From positions 1-5,463 of the forward strand of contig JAOPWG010000456.1 of the NCBI GenBank assembly GCA_025965775.1: DNA of 5,463 nt, read 5' to 3'. A program made the position numbers and the translations under genes. Shown here piece by piece: positions 1-4,556 of this stretch. Source of the DNA: Modestobacter sp. Lineage in GTDB: Bacteria; Actinomycetota; Actinomycetes; Mycobacteriales; Geodermatophilaceae. The notes under the pieces were generated by a model. That model saw only the letters and a list, made by a program, of their open reading frames with translations. It was not told the DNA's origin and did no database searches. The stretch's first letter is position 1. Each line of letters starts with the position of its first letter.

Positions 1-569
1 CGCTGGACCCGACGGTCCGCCGGGCGGAGACCCCGGAGGGCCGGGAGTACACGATGACCGACACCGTCGGCTTCGTTCGCCACCTGCCCCACCAGCTGGT
101 CGACGCCTTCCGGTCCACGCTGGAGGAAGTCGCCGCGGCCGATCTCCTGCTGCACATCGTGGACGGCTCCGACCCCCACCCGCTGGGCCAGATCAGCGCG
201 GTCCGGGTGGTCCTCGGCGAGATCGACGCCGCGGCCGTGCCCGAGCTCATCGTGGTGAACAAGGTCGACGCCATGACCGAGGAGGACGTGCTGCTCCTCC
301 GTCAGGCCCTGCCGGGCGCGGTCTGGGTGTCGGCCCGCACCGGCGAGGGCATCGAGGTGCTGCGCGACCTCATCGCCGCCCGGCTGCCCCACCCCGACGT
401 CGAGGTCGACGTCCTCGTGCCCTATGACCGCGGCGACCTGGTCGCCCGGGTGCACCGGGACGGCGAGGTGCTCAGTGAGCAGCACGGAGCGGAGGGCACG
501 CGCCTGTCGGCGCGGGTCGATGCCGGCCTGGCCGCCGTCCTGACCGGGTTCGCCGCACCGGTCGCCTGA
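1..569 (+). CDS. hflX: GTPase HflX, C-terminal part (5' end lies outside the window)
   Basis: This is the last 188 codons of HflX, read from base 3; the N-terminal domain and the P-loop lie upstream of the window. HflX is a ribosome-binding GTPase that splits or rescues stalled 70S ribosomes under stress (family knowledge). The visible sequence opens with LDPTVRR, followed by the G3 motif DTVGF (bases 60-74) in the family signature DTVGFVRHLPHQLV. Next come G4 NKVD (from base 258) and a G5-like VSARTG (from about base 327). The C-terminal domain typical of HflX ends the protein, with PYDRGDLVARVH and a short Ala-rich tail. The TGA at 567-569 is followed at once by a strong hairpin. An internal ATG at base 54 is not a start, because it lies inside the conserved G-domain. 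No oddity is visible. Identification is secure; only the missing 5' part limits it. Confidence 0.97.
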   Translation, partial: LDPTVRRAETPEGREYTMTDTVGFVRHLPHQLVDAFRSTLEEVAAADLLLHIVDGSDPHPLGQISAVRVVLGEIDAAAVPELIVVNKVDAMTEEDVLLLRQALPGAVWVSARTGEGIEVLRDLIAARLPHPDVEVDVLVPYDRGDLVARVHRDGEVLSEQHGAEGTRLSARVDAGLAAVLTGFAAPVA

Positions 570-577
570 GCTGCACA

Positions 578-610
578 CCGGCCCGGGTCCCCCCGCGGGG
601 CCCGGGCCGG
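578..610 (+). terminator. GC-rich stem-loop terminator after hflX
   Basis: The arms CCGGCCCGGG (578-587) and CCCGGGCCGG (601-610) are perfectly complementary. The stem continues inward with CCCC (589-592) against GGGG (597-600) past one bulged T, leaving a four-base loop. This gives about 14 base pairs beginning 9 bases after the hflX stop. There is no U-tract, as is common for hairpin terminators in high-G+C actinobacteria. The arms are self-complementary, so the hairpin could act in both directions. Confidence 0.7.
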
Positions 611-663
611 CGCGCGTCCGGAGCGATCCGGCCGGCGCCGCGGCGCGAGGACGATCACGAGCA

Positions 664-687
664 GGTCACGGCCCCGGTACCGTGACC
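664..687. repeat. 8-bp inverted repeat abutting the PAP2 gene start
   Basis: GGTCACGG (664-671) and CCGTGACC (680-687) form a perfect inverted repeat around an 8-base centre. It ends 2 bases before the GTG chosen as the start of the PAP2 gene, where a Shine-Dalgarno sequence would be expected and none is seen. It could be a repressor or activator site in a leaderless promoter, or an RNA hairpin covering the start. The sequence alone does not decide. Confidence 0.45.
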
Positions 688-689
688 CG

Positions 690-1430
690 GTGGCCAGCGG
701 CGCGGTGCAGGGGACGGCGGAGCCTCTCGGGCGGCCGCCGCTGCACACCCCGGGCCCGGTGATCGGCACCGGCCGGCCGCCGTGGTGGCTGCTGGGTCTG
801 GCCGCCGTCGTCACCGTGGCGGTGACCGCCGAGCTGCTGACCCGCGGCTGGCTGGAGTGGATGGACCTGCGGGTCTCCGGGGCGGTCAGCTCCTGGGACC
901 TGCGGCACTCCGACGGCTACTGGCTCGTCTGGGTCTTCACCCAGGCCGGCGGGCGGGGCTTCATCCTCATCCTGCTGGCCGGGCTCGTCGGCTGGCTGTG
1001 GTGGCGCGAGCGCACCCTGTTGCCGTTGGTCCGGGTGGTGGTGGCCCTCGTCCTGCTGACCGGCGTCGTCTACGCGTTCAAGTGGGGGATGGGGCGCACC
1101 GCGCCGGCCTATCCCGGCTCCTTCTTCCACCGGGACGGCGCCAGCTACCCGTCGGGGCACGTGGCCAACGCGGTCCTCATGTGGGGCGTCGCGCGCTGGC
1201 AGTCGGTGCAGTTCGGACTCCCTGACCGGGTGCAGCGGCTCGCCTGGTTGCTGAGCCTGCTGGGGCCGGTGGCCACCGGGGTGGCCATGGTGACGCTGGA
1301 CTTCCACTGGTTCACCGACGCGGTGGTGGGTGCGGCCGTGGGCATCCTGCTGTTGGGCGTGGTGCACCTGTTCGACGCAGCTGTGCTGTCACGCTGGGGC
1401 CGTGCCGGAGCAGGCCGTCGGCAGGCATAG
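690..1430 (+). CDS. PAP2-family membrane phosphatase with altered catalytic arginines
   Basis: The 246-residue protein belongs to the PAP2 (type 2 phosphatidic acid phosphatase) superfamily, whose members remove phosphate from lipid phosphates or isoprenoid pyrophosphates at the membrane. About six hydrophobic segments are visible (roughly residues 32-50, 77-85, 91-105, 112-130, 183-203 and 211-228). The active-site motifs appear in order: KWGMGRTAP (131-139), YPSGH (153-157) and HWFTD (206-210), with K131, S155, H157, H206 and D210 present. Motif 1 has Ala138 where the usual K-x6-R-P arginine sits, though Arg136 is close. Motif 3 has Met200 where Arg is usual, six residues before His206. The first 30 residues are Pro/Gly-rich and cytosolic-looking. 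The GTG at 690 has no clear Shine-Dalgarno; in-frame GTGs at 705 and 759 are alternatives. The downstream gene overlaps its 3' end, suggesting co-transcription. The substrate cannot be told from sequence. Confidence 0.88.
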   Translation: MASGAVQGTAEPLGRPPLHTPGPVIGTGRPPWWLLGLAAVVTVAVTAELLTRGWLEWMDLRVSGAVSSWDLRHSDGYWLVWVFTQAGGRGFILILLAGLVGWLWWRERTLLPLVRVVVALVLLTGVVYAFKWGMGRTAPAYPGSFFHRDGASYPSGHVANAVLMWGVARWQSVQFGLPDRVQRLAWLLSLLGPVATGVAMVTLDFHWFTDAVVGAAVGILLLGVVHLFDAAVLSRWGRAGAGRRQA

Positions 1431-2484
1431 CCGGGTCGGCCGCGCTGCCTGCGCCGCCGGCGCGCTGGTGATCGTCCCCCTCGGCCTGGCGTGGGGCGTG
1501 CTGCCTGCCTCCCCTCTCCGCGCCGAGACGGCCCCCCGTGCCGGTGTCGAGGCCTACGGCCCGCCGGTGCCCCAGTGCTCGATCACCGACCCGCGGCTTC
1601 CGGAGCTCTCCGGGCTGGCCACCGCCGGCCGGACCCTGCTGGCGATGAACGACGGCGGGGACGCGACGACGGTCTTCGTGCTCGACGCCGCCTGCGCGGT
1701 GGGCGAGGTGCGTTCCGCGCCGGTCGACCCCTACGACCCCGAGGACCTCGCACTCGCCTCGGACGGCAGCATCTGGCTGGCAGACACCGGCGACAACCGG
1801 CAGGACCGCGCCACGGTGGCCCTGATCGGGATGCGCCCGGACGGCAGCACGTCGCTCACCCGGCTCACCTACCCCGACGGCGCGCACGACGCCGAGGCGT
1901 TGCTGCTGGCGCCCGACGGCACGCCATACCTGGTGACCAAGGAGGTGCTCGGGGCCAGCGCCGTGTACCGCCCCGACGCGCCGCTGGTCGACGGTGCAAC
2001 GCTGACGATGTCGAAGGTGGCCCAGCTCGGGTTCACGCTCACCGGCACCCCCGGGGGGCCGGTCGGCCGCGCCGGCCAGCTGTTGGTCACCGGCGGGGCC
2101 GTCTCCGGGGACGGGCAGCGGATCGCGCTGCGGACCTACACCGACGCCTACGTCTGGCCGCTCGAGGGATCGGACGTCGTGGCCGCGCTGCGGGGTGCGC
2201 CCGTCCGGGTGCCGCTGCCGGAGTCCCCGCAGGGTGAGGCGATCAGCTTCGCCGCGAACGGGCGCGACCTGGTCGTCTCCGGTGAGGGCCAGCCCGCCGT
2301 GGTCACGGTCGTGCCCGTCGACGCCCCGGTCGCGCCGGCCGCCGCGACCGGGCCCACGGACGGCGCCCCGGCTGCCGCGCCGACGGTGAGCGCCCGGGCC
2401 GGGGCGATCGCCGCGGCAGCCATCGCCGCGTCGGTGGCGACCCTGGTCGTGTGGACCTGGGGCAAGTTGCGCCGTCGGAGCTGA
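1402..2484 (+). CDS. Secreted, C-terminally membrane-anchored beta-propeller-like protein of unknown function
   Basis: I do not recognise a named family. From GTG 1402 the product is 360 residues. Residues 1-45 look like a signal peptide: Arg8, Arg11 and Arg14, then a hydrophobic run at about 16-37 ending near SPLRA. Residues about 50-305 carry short repeated units typical of six- or seven-blade propellers: LAMNDGGD (80-87), PEDLALASDGSIWLADTGDN (113-132), DAEALLLAPDGTPYLVTKE (163-181) and QGEAISFAANGRDLVVSGEG (277-296). Each has an acidic residue before a small/hydrophobic strand and then a DG or NG turn. An Ala/Pro-rich linker (about 307-332) leads to a transmembrane helix (about 333-353) and a cytosolic tail KLRRRS. 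Cys59 and Cys97 could form a disulfide. The start overlaps the PAP2 gene by 29 bases, implying coupled translation; the ATG at 1330 would erase the signal peptide context. The propeller is likely displayed outside the membrane, and its ligand is unknown. Confidence 0.75.
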   Translation: MPEQAVGRHSRVGRAACAAGALVIVPLGLAWGVLPASPLRAETAPRAGVEAYGPPVPQCSITDPRLPELSGLATAGRTLLAMNDGGDATTVFVLDAACAVGEVRSAPVDPYDPEDLALASDGSIWLADTGDNRQDRATVALIGMRPDGSTSLTRLTYPDGAHDAEALLLAPDGTPYLVTKEVLGASAVYRPDAPLVDGATLTMSKVAQLGFTLTGTPGGPVGRAGQLLVTGGAVSGDGQRIALRTYTDAYVWPLEGSDVVAALRGAPVRVPLPESPQGEAISFAANGRDLVVSGEGQPAVVTVVPVDAPVAPAAATGPTDGAPAAAPTVSARAGAIAAAAIAASVATLVVWTWGKLRRRS

Positions 2485-2510
2485 TCGGCACCCGTCGTCC
2501 CCGGAACCGT

Positions 2511-2561
2511 CCGGCCGGCAGCGGGGCGCCCACCTCGTGGTGAGCCCGCGGCGCCGGCCGG
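2511..2561. terminator. Bidirectional stem-loop terminator between the convergent propeller gene and lexA
   Basis: A long interrupted hairpin fills the convergent gap. CCGGCCGGC (2511-2519) pairs with GCCGGCCGG (2553-2561), GCGGG (2521-2525) with CCCGC (2545-2549), and CACC (2531-2534) with GGTG (2539-2542), closing on the loop TCGT. Small bulges separate the blocks. It lies between two stop codons facing each other (2484 and 2602), so one structure can end both transcripts. No U-tract is present on either side. Confidence 0.7.
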
Positions 2562-2571
2562 CGAGCCGTGC

Positions 2572-2593
2572 TGTGCCGGTTCGTTGTGCCGGT
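2572..2593. repeat. Short direct repeat TGTGCCGGT x2
   Basis: The 9-base unit TGTGCCGGT occurs at 2572-2580 and again at 2585-2593, 13 bases apart, just beyond the lexA stop. It may be chance in GC-rich spacer DNA, and no function is apparent. Confidence 0.3.
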
Positions 2594-2601
2594 GCGGCGG
2601 G

Positions 2602-3414
2602 TCAGACCCGGCGCAGGACCGTGACGACCCGCCCCAGGACGGTGGCCTCGTCCCCGGGGATCGGCTCGTAGGCGGGGTTGTGCGGCATCAGCCACACGTG
2701 CCCGTCGCGCCGCTTGTAGGTCTTGACCGTGGCCTCGCCGTCGATCATCGCGGCCACGATCTCGCCGTTCTCGGCGGTGGGTTGCTGCCGGACGACCACC
2801 CAGTCGCCGTCGCAGATGGCCGCCTCCACCATGGAGTCGCCGGTCACCTTGAGCATGAACAGGGTGCCCTCGCCGACCAGCTCACGGGGAAGCGGGAAGA
2901 CGTCTTCGACGGCCTGCTCGGCCAGCACGGGACCACCGGCGGCGATCCGCCCGACGAGGGGCACGTAGGTCGGTGCGGGAGCGTGTGCCTCGTCGGTGCC
3001 ACTGGTCGCGCCGGTGCCGGCCAGCGCCTGAGCGGAGGCCGGGGCGTTCATGGCGTCGCCGGGCATCTCGCCGGGCAGCCGGACGTCGAGCGCACGCGGT
3101 CGATTGGGGTCGCGGCGCAGCCAGCCCTTGCGCTGCAGGACCGACAGCTGGTGGGCGACCGAGGACGCCGAGGACAGCCCGACGGCCTCTCCGATCTCGC
3201 GGACCGAGGGCGGGTAGCCGCGTCGCTCGATGGAGTCGCGGATGACCTCGAGAACCCGGCGCTGCCGCTGGGTGAGTCCGTCACCGGCCTCGCCCCGGTC
3301 GGGGAACTGGCGGACCGCCGCACCGCCTCCGGCCTCCTCCACAGGCGCCTGACCGGCGCGCTTGCGGCGGGGTGTGCCCGTCGTGCCCTTCGACGTCCGG
3401 CTGTCGACCGCCAT
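2602..3414 (-). CDS. lexA: LexA, SOS transcriptional repressor with self-cleaving peptidase domain
   Basis: LexA represses DNA-damage genes and cleaves itself when RecA filaments form. The product is 270 residues. Residues 47-112 form the winged helix-turn-helix: LTQRQRRVLEVIRDSI, then YPPSVREIGEAVGLSS as the recognition region, and QRKGWLRR leading to the wing. The S24 peptidase domain (about 150-270) shows the Ala-Gly cleavage bond in RIAAGG (Ala159/Gly160), the nucleophile Ser194 in TGDSM and the general-base Lys231 in ATVKTYKR, so it should be fully active. The ATG at 3414 is preceded by GAGGGGG (complement of 3419-3425), a good ribosome site; the open frame runs further upstream but without a start this good. 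About 46 residues before the HTH and a roughly 38-residue Ala/Gly/Pro-rich linker make it longer than the 202-residue E. coli protein. It is divergent from the LysM gene, with LexA boxes between them, so it is autoregulated. Confidence 0.97.
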   Translation of the reverse strand: MAVDSRTSKGTTGTPRRKRAGQAPVEEAGGGAAVRQFPDRGEAGDGLTQRQRRVLEVIRDSIERRGYPPSVREIGEAVGLSSASSVAHQLSVLQRKGWLRRDPNRPRALDVRLPGEMPGDAMNAPASAQALAGTGATSGTDEAHAPAPTYVPLVGRIAAGGPVLAEQAVEDVFPLPRELVGEGTLFMLKVTGDSMVEAAICDGDWVVVRQQPTAENGEIVAAMIDGEATVKTYKRRDGHVWLMPHNPAYEPIPGDEATVLGRVVTVLRRV

Positions 3415-3429
3415 GTGTCCCCCTCGCCC

Positions 3430-3449
3430 GGTGTGCCCCGCGGCGCACC
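3430..3449 (-). promoter_or_regulatory. Possible stem-loop in the lexA leader next to the ribosome site
   Basis: GGTGTGC (3430-3436) can pair with GCGCACC (3443-3449), one pair being a G-U wobble, around a 6-base loop. It sits 5 bases from the lexA ribosome-binding site. A second self-complementary element, ACACCGGTGT (3456-3465), follows upstream. Both lie in the predicted lexA 5' leader. Their role is unproven. Confidence 0.3.
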
Positions 3450-3498
3450 TGTCCGACACCGGTGTTCGCCCCAGTGCCTGCTCTGGTGATCGATACGC

Positions 3499-3527
3499 AC
3501 AGTAACGCCTGGACGCCTCTCGTTCAA
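3499..3527 (-). promoter_or_regulatory. Predicted lexA promoter (-35 TTGAAC, 17 bp, -10 TACTGT)
   Basis: Read on the minus strand, TTGAAC (3527 to 3522) and TACTGT (3504 to 3499) are separated by exactly 17 bases and fit sigma-70-type consensus elements. Transcription would begin near base 3492, leaving a leader of about 75-80 bases before the ATG. The -35 element overlaps the LexA box at 3524-3539, so bound LexA would block RNA polymerase. This is a motif match only. Confidence 0.5.
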
Positions 3528-3539
3528 ACACTTGTTCGA
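3524..3539. promoter_or_regulatory. LexA box 1 (lexA-proximal, one mismatch)
   Basis: TCAAACACTTGTTCGA matches the Gram-positive/actinobacterial LexA operator TCGAAC-N4-GTTCGA at 11 of 12 defined positions. The single change is A for G at 3526. It lies about 110 bases upstream of the lexA ATG and over the predicted -35 element of lexA, which fits autoregulation. Confidence 0.85.
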
Positions 3540-3602
3540 AGACGCGCCGTGTCGACGCGATTTCGTCGGTGGCCTCCGGTAGACATCGCACAGGCGTTCG
3601 AA

Positions 3603-3618
3603 TCGAACAAGCGTTCGA
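3603..3618. promoter_or_regulatory. LexA box 2 (LysM-gene-proximal, perfect match)
   Basis: TCGAACAAGCGTTCGA matches TCGAAC-N4-GTTCGA at all defined positions. It ends 33 bases before the ATG of the LysM gene, where it would cover the promoter or early transcript. A further half-site GTTCGA at 3596-3601 lies one base upstream, and GCGTTCGA recurs at 3594-3601 and 3611-3618. The LysM gene is therefore very probably SOS-controlled. Confidence 0.9.
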
Positions 3619-3651
3619 TACCACTGGCGCCCGGATGTGAGGAGCGAGTCG

Positions 3652-4224
3652 ATGTCCAGTGCAGAGCTCAGGAAGACCCCGGTCCCGTGCCTCCCTGTCC
3701 GGGTCGCTGCGGCGCGATCGCTCTTCGCCCGCGCCGAGGTGCCGCCGGCGCGGGGGCCGCACCCGGCCGCGCCGGTCACTGCGCGGCGGGATGCGGTCCG
3801 GCCGGGCGCCCGGCCGCTTCGGCACGACGGCCTGGCCGTTGCCCGCCCGGTGCGGGGTGGGTGTCTGCCCGACCCCGGTGTGGCCGGCACCACGGTCCCG
3901 GGCGCGTCCGCGGGATATTCGTATGCGGCGCCCCCGCCGCTGCGCCTCACCCGGCGCGGTCGCCGGCTGGTCGCGGCACTCTCCATCGCCACGGGCCTCG
4001 TCGTGGCCGGCACCACCGCTGCGACGGTGCTCGACGGTCCCGACGCCGGCCTCCAGCTCGCCGGGCGGAGCAGTGTCGTGGTCGAGTCGGGGGACACCCT
4101 CTGGTCGATCGCGCGCGAGCTCGCGCCCCAGGAGGACGTGCGGGCGGTCGTGGACGCCCTGGCGGAGGTCAACGGACTCGACGACACGCTCCTGGTCCCC
4201 GGGCAGGTGCTGCGGCTGCCCTGA
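3652..4224 (+). CDS. SOS-induced cell-division suppressor: LysM-domain membrane protein (ChiZ/DivS type)
   Basis: The product is 190 residues in three parts. Residues 1-100 form a low-complexity Arg/Pro/Ala-rich cytosolic region, with two lone cysteines at 13 and 71. One transmembrane helix spans about 105-127 and follows the basic stretch RLTRRGRRL. Outside the membrane, a LysM domain (about 142-188) runs VVVESGDTLWSIARELAP to NGLDDTLLVPGQVLRLP and should bind peptidoglycan. Mycobacterial Rv2719c (ChiZ) and corynebacterial DivS, both divergent from lexA, share this plan and block septation after DNA damage (recalled knowledge). The ATG at 3652 is preceded by GAGGAG (3639-3644) at good spacing; an in-frame GTG at 3637 lies upstream of that ribosome site and is rejected. 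A perfect LexA box just upstream supports SOS control. No hydrolase domain is visible, so any cell-wall cleavage is unproven. Family membership rests on architecture and synteny rather than on sequence identity in the N-terminal part. Confidence 0.85.
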   Translation: MSSAELRKTPVPCLPVRVAAARSLFARAEVPPARGPHPAAPVTARRDAVRPGARPLRHDGLAVARPVRGGCLPDPGVAGTTVPGASAGYSYAAPPPLRLTRRGRRLVAALSIATGLVVAGTTAATVLDGPDAGLQLAGRSSVVVESGDTLWSIARELAPQEDVRAVVDALAEVNGLDDTLLVPGQVLRLP

Positions 4225-4279
4225 GGGTCCGGTCGGCGTGCCGTGGTCGCTGCGGCTCGCCGTCGGGGTACCTCCTCGT

Positions 4280-4313
4280 GTGACCAGAGGGGCCGGGTGG
4301 TCTCCGGGGTCAC
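4280..4313 (+). terminator. Candidate stem-loop terminator after the LysM gene
   Basis: GTGACC (4280-4285) pairs with GGTCAC (4308-4313), and CCGG (4293-4296) with CCGG (4304-4307), leaving a 7-base bulge on the left and a 7-base loop. It lies 55 bases after the LysM stop and ends 27 bases before the next predicted promoter. The stem is irregular and has no U-tract, so this is tentative. Confidence 0.4.
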
Positions 4314-4340
4314 GGTGGAACACGACACGCCCCCGGGGAC

Positions 4341-4369
4341 TTGCACACCTGTGGGGGTGGTCGTACGGT
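4341..4369 (+). promoter_or_regulatory. Predicted nrdR-nrdJ promoter (-35 TTGCAC, 17 bp, -10 TACGGT)
   Basis: TTGCAC (4341-4346) and TACGGT (4364-4369) are separated by 17 bases and fit sigma-70-type elements, with a transcription start expected near 4376. The NrdR-box-like palindrome begins in that start region, the position expected for a repressor site. This is a motif match only. Confidence 0.55.
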
Positions 4370-4373
4370 TCGA

Positions 4374-4389
4374 CCACTACATCTAGTAG
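4374..4389. promoter_or_regulatory. NrdR box (autoregulatory operator)
   Basis: CCACTACATCTAGTAG matches the published-type NrdR consensus acaCwAtATaTwGtgt at 11 of 16 positions, including the C-T-A core on the left and T-A-G on the right. The wider inverted repeat is ACTAC (4376-4380) and GTAGT (4386-4390), and GTAGT recurs at 4400-4404. NrdR boxes normally come in pairs about 31 bp apart. The window exactly 31 bp upstream (4343-4358) keeps only the outer bases of the motif (7 of 16), so a second box is doubtful. Confidence 0.7.
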
Positions 4390-4435
4390 TTACAGAGTTG
4401 TAGTCCGTCCACAGGCCGTTCCACACGTTCTCCCC

Positions 4436-4457
4436 GGGGCATCCACCGGATGTCCCC
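4436..4457 (+). repeat. Stem-loop in the nrdR leader
   Basis: GGGG (4436-4439) and CATCC (4440-4444) pair with GGATG (4448-4452) and CCCC (4454-4457). One T is bulged and the loop is ACC, giving a 9-bp stem. CCCC at 4432-4435 could compete for the GGGG arm. It lies in the predicted untranslated leader, about 100 bases before the nrdR start. It may affect mRNA stability or attenuation, but its role is unproven. Confidence 0.4.
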
Positions 4458-4556
4458 CGACGAGTCCACAGGACGGCCGGTGGGCCGGCCCGACGAGGGT
4501 GTCACGCCCGGCCGTCGAACTGGCCCCCGACACCTCGGAGAGGAGGTGCACACCGC

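Larger units (their letters stand above)
4225..4556 (+). other. 332-base intergenic region upstream of nrdR, holding a promoter, NrdR box and structured leader
   Basis: No credible gene is present here. The first half holds a candidate terminator for the LysM gene, the middle (4341-4390) the predicted nrdR promoter and NrdR box, and the rest a leader of about 180 bases. In the leader I see a 9-bp hairpin (4436-4457), a smaller one (GGCCGG 4475-4480 with CCGGCC 4485-4490), two copies of GTCCACAGG and the ribosome site of nrdR. No B12-riboswitch signature is recognisable, although the downstream reductase uses adenosylcobalamin. Confidence 0.7.

Noticed and set aside
635..646. 12-bp palindrome GCGCCGCGGCGC
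   Set aside because: It is pure G/C in a GC-rich spacer, with no spacing or context that suggests a site.
666..1367. Minus-strand frame opposite the PAP2 gene
   Set aside because: The product is His/Gln/Pro/Arg-rich low complexity with no recognisable motif, typical of the antisense of a GC-rich gene.
1330..1401. ATG 1330 as start of the propeller gene
   Set aside because: It lies deep inside the PAP2 gene, has no ribosome site, and adds a Cys/Trp-rich shadow stretch before the signal peptide. GTG 1402 fits better.
3637..3651. GTG 3637 as start of the LysM gene
   Set aside because: The clear GAGGAG ribosome site overlaps and follows it, and is spaced correctly for ATG 3652.
3048..4346. 432-residue minus-strand frame across lexA and the LysM gene
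   Set aside because: It overlaps two convincingly coded genes and the SOS boxes, and its sequence is Arg/Ser/Thr-rich shadow.
3415..4377. Upstream in-frame extension of lexA giving a 591-residue frame
   Set aside because: The extension crosses the LexA boxes and the whole LysM gene, its sequence is Arg/Pro-rich shadow coding, and the ATG at 3414 has a good ribosome site.
4391..4556. B12 riboswitch in the nrdR-nrdJ leader
   Set aside because: I looked for the B12-box core and long-range pairing and found neither. A covariance-model search would settle it.
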